DNA of 64,000 bases, from contig CM055064.1 in assembly GCA_029204045.2 (NCBI GenBank), positions 9,374,323 to 9,438,322 on the forward strand, given 5' to 3'. The position numbers were made by a program, and so were the translations under genes. Numbering within the stretch: position 1 is the stretch's first letter; the number at the start of each line of letters is the position of its first letter. Shown here in pieces: positions 20,964-31,860 of this stretch. This DNA is from Tillandsia leiboldiana. Taxonomy: Eukaryota; Streptophyta; Magnoliopsida; Poales; Bromeliaceae. The notes beneath the pieces were generated by a model. That model saw only the letters and a list, made by a program, of their open reading frames with translations, searched no databases and was not told the origin of the DNA.

Positions 20964-23753
20964 ATGGTTGAAGGTGGAAACATCAACCGACCCCCATTCT
21001 TCGATGGAACTAATTATGCGTACTGGAAAGTACGGATGAAAGCCTTTTTAATTTCCATCGACGAACGGGTGTGGCAATCGATTGAATTAGGATGGTCTAA
21101 TCCAACTGAATTTAATGGTGATGTTCGCACCTTAAAACCTAGGTCGAAATGGACCAAGGAAGAGTTAGATTCATCTTCTTACAATGGCAAGGGAATTAAT
21201 GCTATTTTTAATGCCTTATCTCAAACTGAATTCTCTCGCGTCTCGGCATGTGAGACTGCGAAAGAAATCTGGGATGTTCTTCAGGTTACACATGAGGGAA
21301 CTAACCTCGTGAAGATTCAGAAACTGCAAATGCTTACGAGCAAGTTTGACTCTATCTTAATGGCAGAAAATGAATCTTTCACGGACTACTATACACGATT
21401 GCAAGACATCGTAAACTCATGTGCTAATCTGGGAGAGAAGATTCCAGAATTTAAGATTGTAAGAAAAATCTTAAGAACTCTTCCTGAACGATTTCGCCCA
21501 AAGGTTACTGCCATTGAAACTATTAAACACCCGGACGAAATACGTGTAGAAGAATTAGTTGGTTCATTACAAACTTATGAAATGACATTTACTACTAACA
21601 ATTCTTCTGGAAAGGCATCCACTTCTAAGTCTTCAGGTTATGCATTGAAAACAACTAAGGAAGAAGACGCGGATACATCCTCCTCAGACGATGACGAGAA
21701 CCTTTCTATGGAGGAATTTGAGAAGCAGCTCGCTCTCTTGACAAGGAAGTTTCGCCGCAACTTTCGAAGGGGTAATTCAAGCAAATCTCCATCCTTCGGA
21801 AAGTCGAACAAAGGCAAGGGTACTTCAGGTTACAAGTCAAGAAAGCAAGAGAACTTCTCAAAGGATAAGAAAAGTTCAGAAGGACAACTACAATGCTTCA
21901 AATGTCGAGGCTACGGCCACATTGCAACGGAGTGTCCTAACAAGTATCCGGCAAAGAAGAAGGCGATGCAAGTCGTCACTTGGGATGACAACTCAACGTC
22001 AAATGAGTCGTCTTCGAGTGATGAAGAAAAGAGCTCCACCGCATTCCACGCGTCCGTATCTTCACCCTTCATGTGCTTTATGGCAAATACATCTGAGTCG
22101 TTGTCCAACTCCACTGTTGAAAAGAACGCAACGGACAACGAATCGGATGATTCGGAAGGTGAAGATTTTGCTCTAGTCTACCACAGACTTTTGAGGGACT
22201 CAAAGAAAGTGGCTAAGCAAAACAAGAGTTTGAGAGGGAGAGTGCATGATCTCGAAGAAGAAGCAAAAAGAGCGACTTCTCTCTCAAACGCTCTTGAAGT
22301 GGAAAGGGAAAACCTGATAAAGGCAAATGCTTCCCTTCAAGAGTCCAATGAGCAACTTGAGAAGGAACATACAAATCTGGTGGATAACGCGAATCACTTC
22401 TCAAAGCTCTACAACGAGGCTCGACAGGATAACCTGGAAATGACAAAGACCATTTTCCAACTCAAGAATGACTTACAGCGATTCTCTTCAGGAAGGAGTA
22501 AGTTGGATAGACTTCTTGGTCTTGGTCAATCAAATAGGTTCGGCCTCGGATACACTCAAACTGGAAACAGTCCAAGTTCGAGTGAGACAGTTTTTGTGCC
22601 TCAGTCGGTATCTCCTCCTCCGACACCGGAATTCAAGACAAACAACGACAACAAACCTACTTCATCCTCTTTGGGATCGTCAAGATCTAAGGTATGTTTT
22701 CGTTGTGGTGTTTCAGGGCACATAAGAAGATATTGCAAGACGGGAGTCGAACGCTCATCTCAAAGACCTCTTGCAACAACTACCAAAACGGCTCCTCCCC
22801 GAAAATCAAAGCAAAACTTTTCAAATGAAAAGAGATTTGGTAGTTCATCGCGCAAGACGATTACATCAAGGAACAACAATCGCTATAACAAGACGCCTTC
22901 ACCTAGGCATATAACTTCTCGACCATTACCGACGCACTCCAAAAGGGTTTGGGTGCGCAAAGGTGAAATTTTCCCTTGTCTTGTTTCCAATGTTTCCTTG
23001 CTTGCATATGATAGTTCGTCTTGGTATCTGGATAGCGGATGTTCCCGTCACATGACCGGTGACAAAAATAGTTTTCAAAATCTTGAGAAAATCTCCGGAG
23101 GACACGTTGTTTTCGGAGACGGTCGATCTTCCAAAATTGTTGGAAAAGGGACGGTAGCTATTCCAGATGGCCCGATTTTGAAAAACGTCTTATTTGTTGA
23201 TGGCCTTAAGACTAACCTCATAAGCATAAGTCAACTTTGCGACAATGGTTTTTCAGTTAACTTTTCATCTGTTGAATGTGTTGTAACTGATAAGGACCAT
23301 GTCTTCTTTCTAAAAGGGGTTAGATCTGAAAACAATTGTTATGTTGTTCCTAATAAATTTTCTGAAAATTGTAACTTAGCTGCTTTGAATAATGAAACTC
23401 TTTGGCATGAAAGGCTAGGTCACTTAAATTTTAAGGAACTTACTAGAATTTCAAACAAGGACGTGGTCAAGGGGGTTCCAAAGCTTTTATTTAAACAAAA
23501 CGTTGTGTGTGGTGGTTGTCAAAAGGGAAAACAGTCTAGGACTGCACACAAGAACTTGAACCACGTTGGTACAAAACGGCCCTTGGAACTTTTGCACGTG
23601 GACTTAATGGGGCCGACCCGTCAACCATCTTTGGGAGGTAAATGGTACATTTTTTTATTGGTTGATGATTTCTCTCGGTTTTCTTGGGTAGCATTTTTAA
23701 AAGAGAAGCTGATACGTTTGACTCTTTTCATGAGCTTTGCCATCGTATTATGA
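20964..23753 (+). CDS. Cop-1 Gag-protease-integrase, 5' part of the Copia polyprotein
   Basis: An open frame of 929 codons begins at the first ATG after the primer-binding site. Order: a Gag domain (FFDGTNYAYWKVRMKAFL at about residue 12), an acidic serine-rich stretch, zinc knuckle CFKCRGYGHIATEC (about 312), and a long charged coiled-coil-like segment (about 405-510). A second knuckle CFRCGVSGHIRRYC (about 575), protease WYLDSGCSRHMTGD (about 690) and integrase zinc motif (LWHERLGHLNF...CGGCQKGK) follow. The integrase core then starts with the HVDLMGP and FLLVDDFSRFSW blocks. The frame is lost at about 23700, where one A is missing relative to Cop-2. The two knuckles and large Gag resemble the SIRE/Maximus Copia lineage; that placement is by feature, not by a tree. 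Confidence 0.92.
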   Translation: MVEGGNINRPPFFDGTNYAYWKVRMKAFLISIDERVWQSIELGWSNPTEFNGDVRTLKPRSKWTKEELDSSSYNGKGINAIFNALSQTEFSRVSACETAKEIWDVLQVTHEGTNLVKIQKLQMLTSKFDSILMAENESFTDYYTRLQDIVNSCANLGEKIPEFKIVRKILRTLPERFRPKVTAIETIKHPDEIRVEELVGSLQTYEMTFTTNNSSGKASTSKSSGYALKTTKEEDADTSSSDDDENLSMEEFEKQLALLTRKFRRNFRRGNSSKSPSFGKSNKGKGTSGYKSRKQENFSKDKKSSEGQLQCFKCRGYGHIATECPNKYPAKKKAMQVVTWDDNSTSNESSSSDEEKSSTAFHASVSSPFMCFMANTSESLSNSTVEKNATDNESDDSEGEDFALVYHRLLRDSKKVAKQNKSLRGRVHDLEEEAKRATSLSNALEVERENLIKANASLQESNEQLEKEHTNLVDNANHFSKLYNEARQDNLEMTKTIFQLKNDLQRFSSGRSKLDRLLGLGQSNRFGLGYTQTGNSPSSSETVFVPQSVSPPPTPEFKTNNDNKPTSSSLGSSRSKVCFRCGVSGHIRRYCKTGVERSSQRPLATTTKTAPPRKSKQNFSNEKRFGSSSRKTITSRNNNRYNKTPSPRHITSRPLPTHSKRVWVRKGEIFPCLVSNVSLLAYDSSSWYLDSGCSRHMTGDKNSFQNLEKISGGHVVFGDGRSSKIVGKGTVAIPDGPILKNVLFVDGLKTNLISISQLCDNGFSVNFSSVECVVTDKDHVFFLKGVRSENNCYVVPNKFSENCNLAALNNETLWHERLGHLNFKELTRISNKDVVKGVPKLLFKQNVVCGGCQKGKQSRTAHKNLNHVGTKRPLELLHVDLMGPTRQPSLGGKWYIFLLVDDFSRFSWVAFLKEKLIRLTLFMSFAIVL

Positions 23754-25230
23754 TTGAAAGAATGAAAAGATCATTCGTGATAGAAGTGATAGAGGTGGAG
23801 AATTCATACAATTCAAAATTCATTGATTTTTGCACTTCAAATGGAATCAAACAGAATTCTCGGCACCCTATACACCTCAGCAGAATGGTGTTGTTGAGCG
23901 CAAGAACAGGGTTGTTCAAGAGATGGCGCGTGTGATGCTTCATAGCCGGGAATTTGCCGCTACATTTTGGGCTGAAGCTGTGAACACCGCTGTCTATATC
24001 ATTAATAGAGTTTACTTGCGCCCAGGAACTTTAAATACACCATATGAGCTGTGGTTTAGTAGAAAACCCAATATCAAATATTTCGTGTCTTCGGGAGTCG
24101 ATATTACATTTTACGTGACCGTGAAAATCTTGGAAAGTTCGACTCTCGAAGTGATGAAGGGATCTTTCTGGGTTATTCTACGAATAGCAGAGCATATCGA
24201 GTATTTAACATTGAATCTAAGACGATCGTAGAATCTATAAATGTTAAAGTAGATGAAGCTTTTCACTTTGACACTGGAAAATCTACCCTCGATATCTCTC
24301 TAGATGATGATTCTCCTGCTAGTGCATCTTCTCATAATAATACTTCCAATATTAATGATGCATCTAATGGTTCTTCTAGTTTATCTGATGTGCAGGAATC
24401 ATCTCCATATATCTCCGAGTACTCCGCTTCAACAAATGTTACGAATCTCCAAGGATCATCCGGAATCGAATATTATTGGAGATCCACAAGAAGGAGTCAG
24501 AACTCGGAGGCAGTTGGTTTGTGGATTCGCTTGCTACGTATCTTTAATCGAACCAAAGAACATAGATGAAGCTCTTCAGGATGACTACTGGATTAAAGCA
24601 ATGCAGGAAGAGCTCCATCAATTTGAGCGAAACAAAGTCTGGGAATTAACGAAGCCTCCAAAGCAACACAATGTGATAGGTACCAAATGGATCTTCAAAA
24701 ACAAGAAAAATGAGGATGGTACTATCATCAGGAATAAGGCACGATTAGTTGCTCAAGGCTACTCTCAAGTAGAAGGTATAGACTTTGTCGAAACATTCGC
24801 CCCTGTAGCTAGACTCGAGTCCATTCGTATACTGTTTGCTATTGCTTGTCATTTTAAAATCAAATTATTTTAAATGGACGTTAAGAGCGCATTTCTAAAT
24901 GGGTTTTTAAATGAGGAAGTTTCTGTGGCTCAACCGAAAGGTTTTGTAGATCATAACAACCTAACCATGTTTTTCGTTTGAAAAGGCTCTTTACGGTCTG
25001 AAACAAGCACCGCGAGCATGGTACGAAAGGTTAACAAAGCACCTTTTGGAGAAGGGCTATACTCGAGGGGGAGCTGATAGGACTCTCTTTGTGAAGCATT
25101 ATCAAACAATTTCATTGTAGCACAAATCTATGTCGATGACCTTGTATTTGGCGCAACAAGAGATAACGATGCTTCTAAATTCGCGGAGGACCATGGAAAG
25201 CGAATTTGAGATGTCCATGATGGGCGAATT
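23684..25230 (+). pseudogene. Cop-1 integrase core to reverse transcriptase, frame-broken beside the gap
   Basis: Continues the polyprotein in several frames: an integrase piece (YTPQQNGVVERKNRVVQEM), the integrase tail, then RT (WIKAMQEELHQFERNKVWEL, KWIFKNKKNEDG, FAPVARLESIRILFA, MDVKSAFLNGFLNEEV). It stops at MESEFEMSMMGE at the N gap. Cop-2 has the same region open, and the differences are mainly single-base gains or losses that get denser towards the gap. This looks more like unpolished sequence than natural decay. RNase H and the 3' LTR are not present. Confidence 0.88.
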
Positions 25231-25330
25231 NNNNNNNNNNNNNNNNNNNNNNNNNNNNNNNNNNNNNNNNNNNNNNNNNNNNNNNNNNNNNNNNNNNNNN
25301 NNNNNNNNNNNNNNNNNNNNNNNNNNNNNN
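25231..25330. other. Assembly gap, 100 N
   Basis: Exactly 100 N, the usual placeholder of unknown size. It joins a plus-strand Copia pol to a minus-strand Gypsy pol, so the two sides need not be neighbours at any fixed distance. Confidence 0.98.
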
Positions 25331-26315
25331 CGCACTTAACAACTTGGCATACACTTCTTTCCTCAGAAGTGCTGCACTATCCTCAGATGCCCTCGGCTCA
25401 CACGCTCCCGAGAGTAAAATCAGGATGTCATCGATGAACCACTACCCAAACGGTCCAGATAAGGTCGAAAGACCTGTTCATCAAATCTATAAATTCGGCA
25501 GGGGCATTAGTCATCCCAAAGGCATGACGGTGAACTCGAGCCCTCCGAGTCCTGAATGCTCTGGTCTTAGGAACATCCTCGGTCTTCACCTTCAGTTGGT
25601 GGTAACCAGACTGTAAATCAATCTTAGAGAAGACACAAGACCCTTGATCTGATCAATTCGTCGTCGATTTGCGCTGGCAAAAGGTACTTGTTCTTGATGG
25701 TCACTTTATTCAGCTCTCGGTAATCCCACAAAGACGAAGTGAAACCATCCTCTTCTTCACGAACAGCACCGGTGCTCCCAAGGTGATACACTCGGCCTCA
25801 CAAAACCCTTATCCAATAAATCCTGGAGTTGCGCCTTCAACTCCCGCAGCTCCGCCGGTGCCATTCGGTAAGGGGCCTTAGAGATTGGCGCAGTTCCTGG
25901 GACTACGTCAATCAAAAACTCGATCTCCCTATCCGGCGGCATACTAGTCAGCTCTGGTGGGAACACATTCGGGAACTCGTGGACTATAGGGATATCCGCG
26001 AGTCCCGGTGCCGCCGCAGGCCCCTCAACCACACTGGCCAAAAAGGCCACGCATCCACTGCGCATCATCTGCCTCGCACGAGAAGTCGAAACTATCGCGG
26101 CGAAGAAGGTACTCTGGCATCCTCTGTACACAATCACCTCCTGGCCTGGCTCGCTAAAAGTCACCGTCCTCGCGGCACAATCAATAGTCGCATAATAGCG
26201 AGTCAGCCAGTCCATCCCAAGTACCATATCAAGTCTCGCAGCTGACTCAGGACCATCAGGTCCGCTGGCAAGATCCACGACTCGATCTGTACAGGGCAAG
26301 ACCAACAACACTCCT
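25331..26315 (-). pseudogene. Gyp-5 protease-RT fragment, frame-broken
   Basis: Minus-strand Gypsy pol. From 26311 leftwards it reads LGMDWLTRYYATIDC, the linker PPDREIEFLIDVVPGTAPIS, then RT start APYRMAPAELRELKAQLQ and FVRPSVSPW, after which the frame breaks (25757). The remainder to the gap is recognisable only across frames by comparison with Gyp-2 (3730-4200) and has many one-base indels. The rest of RT, RNase H, integrase and the 3' LTR are missing beyond the gap. A frame change at 26311-26316 separates it from gag-protease. Confidence 0.86.
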
Positions 26316-27888
26316 CTACAAGTAAGTATGCTCCGGAACCCGTACCTCTAACGCACGTGGCAACCGACCTAACTCTAGTCCATGAGATGATGCAAATGCT
26401 CTACTGATGAAAGAATGTGATGCCCCGGTATCAAATAAGGTGCGAGCTCTACTGCCAGAAAGTAAAACGATACCTGCCACCACGTGGTCGGCTGCCAGGG
26501 AGTCCGCAACCTGGGCGGCATAAACCCGCCCGCTCTGTGCCGGTGGTCGGTGATCTGCCGGGTGGGAAGAAGGGGCCCTGCTCGCTGGAGCATAGGACCG
26601 CTGCTGGGGCGCCGGTGGGGCTGATGCTGAGGAAGGAGCCGGTGCTGGCGCATAAGGGCAAGTAGCTCGAACGTGGCCCGACTGTCCGCACCGGTAACAG
26701 CGGCCAAACCTCTGGTCACAAGTATCAGGAGAGTGCTGTCCCTGGCAGAAAATGCACCTGGCTGGGGTCTGGGGCTGCCTCCCCTGTTGCTGCTGCCTCT
26801 GCCGCTGAGATCCCTGGTGCCGGGACTGCGACCTCTGCTGCTGAGAATGCTGCTGCTGTCGTGAGTGCTGCTGCTGGTGCTGTGGGGGCCTCTGAGATCC
26901 ACCATGCCCTCGCCGCTCCGAACGCCCGCGGCCTGAGAACTGAGGCGGCGGGGGTCGGGGCGGCCTCCAGGAGCTGGCCTGTCCCCCATCATCCTGCGCT
27001 GGCCGCTTCCTGTCCGATCCCTGAGCGGCCAGGCCCCCACGTCTGGCGACAACGTGGTCTCCTCTCTCGATCCACTGTGCATGCTCGGCCGCCTCCTCCA
27101 GGGTCTGTAATCTCTGTGCATGCACCAAGGTATAGAGCTCCGGGCGCAGGCCCGACTCGAAGAGCTCCACCTGATGTGGTCCATCCCTCGCGACGTAGGG
27201 AACGCAGCTGAGCAGTCGCGAAAACTCCTGAAAGTAGTCCCATGCCGACCGGTCGCCCTGCTGGAGATTCTTCAGGTCATCCTCTACCTTTTTCTTCACG
27301 CTGGTGGAAAAGTAAGTGTCCAGGACCATCCTCTTGAACTCTGCCCAAGGTAGCTGCCGGGTGATCTGAAACTCCAGGGGCTCCACCCGACGCCACCACG
27401 TGTCCGCATCTCCATCCAGACAATGCACAGCCATGTGTACCCGGTACTTCTGATCGATGAAGAAGTCTCGGAACAACTTCTCCATTGCTGAAAGCCACGT
27501 CCCAACCTCCCAAGGGTGAGTGCTCCGCCCCGAGAATCTAGGCGGTCCCCGCTTGCAGAAATGGGTGAGTTTATCAGTAAACTCCTGCTCCTCCTCGGGA
27601 GCCAAAGGTCGGATCGCTCCCGGGGCCCCGCTGCTCGAAGATGGTGCCGTAGGCACAAGCGGTATAGTCGGTGGTACAACAGGTGGTGCGGGGGCCTCAG
27701 TAGTAGTAGGGGGGAGGGGCCCCAACCTGAGCAAGCAGCTGCTCGAACCTCTGCTCCTGCCGGCGGTGACCCTCCGCCAGCTGGGCCACCATGGCCCTCA
27801 ACTCAGCAATCTCTGAAGGTCCGGACTGCTCCGGCCCCTCCGGGGGTGTAGGGGTACCCCGGGTAGGAATCCGCCGCCTGGGAGGCAT
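26316..27888 (-). pseudogene. Gyp-5 Gag with capsid domain, zinc knuckles and protease start
   Basis: The gag start is taken at 27888 (MPPRRRIPTRG), matching Gyp-2 and Gyp-7. The first 60 codons run in one frame to about 27700; the main frame of 472 codons runs from 27734 to 26316. The break lies in a G-rich homopolymer stretch (about 27700-27720), so a sequencing slip is possible. Domains: an N-terminal heptad-like stretch (RRQEQRFEQLLAQ), a Pro-rich linker, a retrotransposon Gag capsid domain (PPRFSGRSTHPWEVGTWL to about EHAQWIERGD), a Gln/Arg-rich stretch, CIFCQGQHSPDTC, the knuckle CYRCGQSGHVRATC, and the protease site DTGASHSFIS. It would package element RNA in particles. Confidence 0.88.
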
Positions 27889-27977
27889 CCTGCCACACAA
27901 GAAACCACAGATCAGTACCGAAACCACACACGACCCAATCTAGCGAAAGTCAAAGGCATCCTCCTATTTCTGTAACC

Positions 27978-28001
27978 TTATGTTGTCTGCAGCCAACATA
28001 A
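27978..28001 (-). other. Leader hairpin with CTGCAG palindrome loop (Gyp-5)
   Basis: Same 8-bp stem and loop as in Gyp-2 on the sense strand, about 170 nt after the primer-binding site. Confidence 0.78.
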
Positions 28002-28170
28002 TAGTTCGCCAGAAACAGGACATGCCAATCCCTCTTCACTCCCTGGAAGAGTCAAAATAATATATGACCAAATTGCCGACTTTCGCATAATGTCACGTCA
28101 CTCACGCCCTGCCTTCCTAGGGTCTGCCAAAAGCCTAGGGTTTCCTAAGTCCCAATTGACCTATCCCTAA

Positions 28171-28182
28171 GCTCTGATACCA
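28171..28182 (-). other. Primer-binding site, initiator Met-tRNA (Gyp-5)
   Basis: TGGTATCAGAGC on the minus strand, 8 nt from the LTR. Confidence 0.93.
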
Positions 28183-28190
28183 ATTTAATC

Positions 28191-31100
28191 TGTCACGCCC
28201 CGGGTGTAAACCAGGACCCGGGCCCGTCTACAGATCCGCCGTATACACAGAATTTCCCGTGTATACGAAGCGCTGGTAACCTGCTCAAATATAGATGATA
28301 TAATAAAAGAGCATAAACAGAGCTAAACAGTAACTAATACATCTCAGATAAGGCAGAAAAGTAAGTGCAGAAAGTAACTCTCAATAATACATATGTCTCT
28401 CCCAGCTCACTAATCAAATACAACCAGCTGGCCGAAGCCAGACCCAAAAAGAAATGAAAAGTAGAGTATCTGAGAGTATCGGGGTACATCTAATAATAGA
28501 ACTGGTGCCTGGGTGGACCGCTATCTAGTCCGCGATCCTCTTACCTCGGTCCACAGTGGAGGGTCCTGCAACAGCCGCAGACGACTCTGCAAAACAAAGG
28601 GGAAGAGAAGAAGAAAAGCAGTGGGGAGTGAGAACTACTATAAAACAGTAGCCTCCTCCTAGTGGGTAGACCTCAACACAAATGTGCCCACTAGGACTAT
28701 AAGAGGCAGAAAAGATGAACAAAGGTGGTAAGCTGTAATTAAAACTGCTGATGATGAATAGAGCTACCACTACATGCCTCTAATGAGCTAACTGATAGAT
28801 TAGCTATATGTATGCATCAGAATGTCAACGCCTGCCTGTCTAGACCCAATCGATACACCAGTAAGCACTGGTACTGCCTGCTCTGCCTGCCAAATCGGGT
28901 ATGCCAGCCTACGCATAACACCGATAGGAAAAGGGAGTCTCGAAGACTCGAAGCCTGTAAAAACGCACACTCCGGAGTGGCACTCGAGGGGAGCGACCCA
29001 CACGAGTATAATGCCTGGGTAACAAGTACCAAATCAGCAGGACTGGATCATGACTCTGATCACGGTGGAAAACCCATCCACTAAAAGAAATCCAAATCCT
29101 CTATCCCAATCTGATGCAATAACCACTGTCCGGTCAACCGCCAAAGATCCGCAGTTGCCGCAATGCCCGGCCCTCCCAGCCTGCCTGTCCCAAAGCCCAC
29201 AACTGTCTGACTACACTATCCCAGTCCCTGCTCGAACCCTAGCGCACTATCCCCCGAATATAAATAAAAGAAGAGAAAAGCATGGTTTCTCCTAAGTCAA
29301 TTCCAGCATGATAGTGTAGCAGAAAAAGGTGGCCTAACTAGATGTCCATTTAAGCATGCAAAGTCCTTTATTTAAAAACAGGGTTTAAATATTATTATCT
29401 TTCCCAATAGAGAGGTATGCCACTAGTTAAACTTTCATTTGCTAAGTTATCTCATATCCATTTATCACATAAGCATAAGAGGTCCCAAAGTGTACGAGTA
29501 AGATAGTCCTTTATAGCAAAACTCCCCCCCCCCCCCCCCCGTGAGGTTTAAACGACATATTAATATAAGAATCATCCATTCATTAATACTTAGTCCATTT
29601 TAAGATGTAGCCCAAGCAATAAGTCCAATTCTCAACCAAAATGCCATTTTAACTTATTCCGGTTCATTTAGCAACATAATAGTGAAGCACTCCAATAGGC
29701 CTAGTGGGGACATCATAAGTAGGAGGTAAACAACGGTACCCACCTCGAGCGCTAAATCCGGTCCTCAAAGGCTAAGTCCGCGCTCGCTCCGGAAAAACCC
29801 CGCAACACTGTGCCAAAGATCCCAAAGAACACACACAAATTACAATTCAAGTTTAACCCAAAATCTGTCTCCCAAATTCAGATTTACTGTTCAGCCATTT
29901 TTACCTGCGACACGTGCCCACAAAATTCCCAAAAAAATATACACTGCGATCTACGCGACGATCCGGTCGAAACAAGTACCTGCACGTTTTCCCACGATTT
30001 TTCTGTGCTGAGAACGAAAATCGACAAGAGGACCACCTCAAACAATACATTCATCCCAAAACAGCGATATAAAATTCTGTAAAAAGGGATTCCTCACCTT
30101 CAGGGAAATTCCACAAAAATCCACGAAAATTCCAGGAGATTCCTCGCGACGCGTAGATGCAAATCCCCTTTTGAGTCGCCCTGTTTCGATGCTCGAGCGC
30201 GAAGTTATCGCCAAAACGAGATGGTGCTGTCCCAAAACTCCGCGACGGAAAAAGGGTCAGAAAGAAGCCACAGAACCACCATCAAAACCTCTGAATCAAG
30301 AGAAACTCATAAAAGAGGAAGTGAAGCCCTACCTGTCTAGAATCCGACGGCGCAAAAATCGTAAAAACAGGATGTCGGGGTGAGCCGGGGGAGCTAGAAC
30401 ACCGAAATGCGACGAATCTGGTAGCCGTAGAACGATCGTCGCGCCGCGCCGGATAAATGCAAACCTTGGGATCCGAGCCTTTAAAATTCTTGAGATTACT
30501 ACAGTGGATGAAGGATTGGGAGAGGAAGAAATGTCTAAGAGGGAGCTCGGAGTGATTCCAAATAGAAAGGGAGAAATCGGGCTTCCAATGCCCTTAAAAG
30601 AATTAAAAAGGAGAAAAACCCAAGTTATTGGATTCGGGCCAAGTTTGGGCCCGGATCCGCCAGGGCGGGTCGGACGCGTCCCGTCCGACCGGGCGGAACC
30701 AATCAGAACGCGACGCGCGTCCCCACAGGAGATCGGCGCGCATCCCGCACAGCGAACAGCCGTGCGGGGCGCGCCAGCGGCCGACGCGCGTCCCGACCGC
30801 GCGGTCAACCCCGCAGGCGGTCGCCAATGGCGAGGCGACGCGCGTCCCACGCACTGTGCGGTCAGGCGCGCGGGCAGGCGCCGCCTGACCGGCCGCAGAC
30901 GTTGTCCCCTGCGCCGAGTCCCGAGAGCCCGCCAGTAGCCATGCGCCACGTGTCTGTGCGCCGGGTCCGTGCACCCCGCCGCGCCGTTCCATGCACCGGG
31001 CGCTGCGGGCCGGCCAAAGAGGGCCCGCCACGTGGCATCCGGCGGTCCACGGCCTTCCCCCATGCACCAGGAGACATTAGAAACTTCCGGGAGTCCGTTT

Positions 31101-31359
31101 TTGGGCATCCGGACTCCAAATCCGGCAAATAAATAGCCGTTTTCAAGCGTTTTTCCGCGCTGGATCCAAATACGCCATCCGTTTGGCCTAGAAACTTTTC
31201 TAAAATTCGGCAAACCCCGCCGAAGGCCAAACTAACAATAAATACTGCCACGGACCCACCTGTGCTGTCCCTTTGACACACTGTGGATCAAACACCATCA
31301 TTAGGTGTTTCACACTTGGATTCACGGGAAAACAGTGCATGGAAACCTGGATCATCACA
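28191..31359 (-). mobile_element. Gyp-5 5' LTR, 3169 bp
   Basis: Minus strand TGTGATGATCC (31359) to CGTGACA (28191). Nearly identical to Gyp-1 at 1-3129, so this family moved recently. It carries two CCAAT-N10-CGCG modules (30699 and 30824) and a U3 block AAGCGTTTTTCCGCGCT (plus strand, about 31146). No clear TATA box is seen; TTTTAATTCTTTTAAGG (minus strand, about 30594-30612) is the nearest AT-rich stretch. The homopolymer C at 29525-29540 differs in length from Gyp-1. Confidence 0.92.
28199..28266 (-). other. U5 paired hairpins (Gyp-5)
   Basis: Terminal stem CCCGGGT / ACCCGGG with a 10-nt loop (28199-28222). Second stem GTATACAC / GTGTATAC with a 10-nt loop (28241-28266). Both have counterparts in all Gypsy/LARD LTR ends here. 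Confidence 0.78.
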
Positions 31360-31506
31360 TATTGGCCGGCTCACGCAGCTCGGTCCACGGGGAGGCGCGG
31401 CGGTGCATGGACCGCGAGCGGGGGACGCGTGGCGTGCCCGGAATGGCCGGCGCATGCGGCGCGGCTCAGCGACTTTGCGCGGCCGCGGTGGACCGGGCGC
31501 ACGACA

Positions 31507-31525
31507 CGTGGCGGCCTGGAATTGG
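31507..31525 (+). promoter_or_regulatory. CCAAT-N10-CACG module (Gyp-6)
   Basis: CGTG-N10-ATTGG on the plus strand. A one-mismatch relative (AATGG) follows CGTG near 31429. Confidence 0.7.
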
Positions 31526-31851
31526 CTGGCTCACGAGGGCGCGGTCTACGGTGTGCGCGGAGGGGCGCCTCGGGACGGTGCGAGCGCAGTGGCGCCAGGC
31601 GGGCGGTCGGCCGCACTCGAGTGCGGCCACGCATCGCCTCGCGTGTGGGCGGCCGTACCTACCCCCGCTGACCGCGGAGGGACACGCAGCGCGCAGCGGG
31701 CCCCCTTGCACTGCTGTCCCTTGTTTTGTGTACACGTGGCAGCCCCGGAGGGTTTCGGGCGCGTCGGACGGCATTGGTGCAACCCGCGTTAGCGGATTCG
31801 GGCGCCCGAATGTCGCGCCCGAATCCGGCCCAACAGTGCGTTGGGCTGGGC

Positions 31852-31860
31852 CTATAAATA
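31852..31860 (+). promoter_or_regulatory. TATA box (Gyp-6 LTR)
   Basis: CTATAAATA, about 330 bp downstream of the CCAAT-N10-CACG module. Confidence 0.75.

Noticed and set aside
21911..22176. Antisense and shifted ORFs inside the Copia gag region
   Set aside because: They are shadows of the real gag-pol frame and repeat in mirror form in Cop-2 (60249-60514).
1..31359. Gyp-1 LTR (1-3129) and Gyp-5 LTR (28191-31359) as the two LTRs of one element
   Set aside because: The inner end of 1-3129 abuts Gyp-2 RNase H with no polypurine tract, so it is an outer boundary of a different insertion. The two are only members of the same family.
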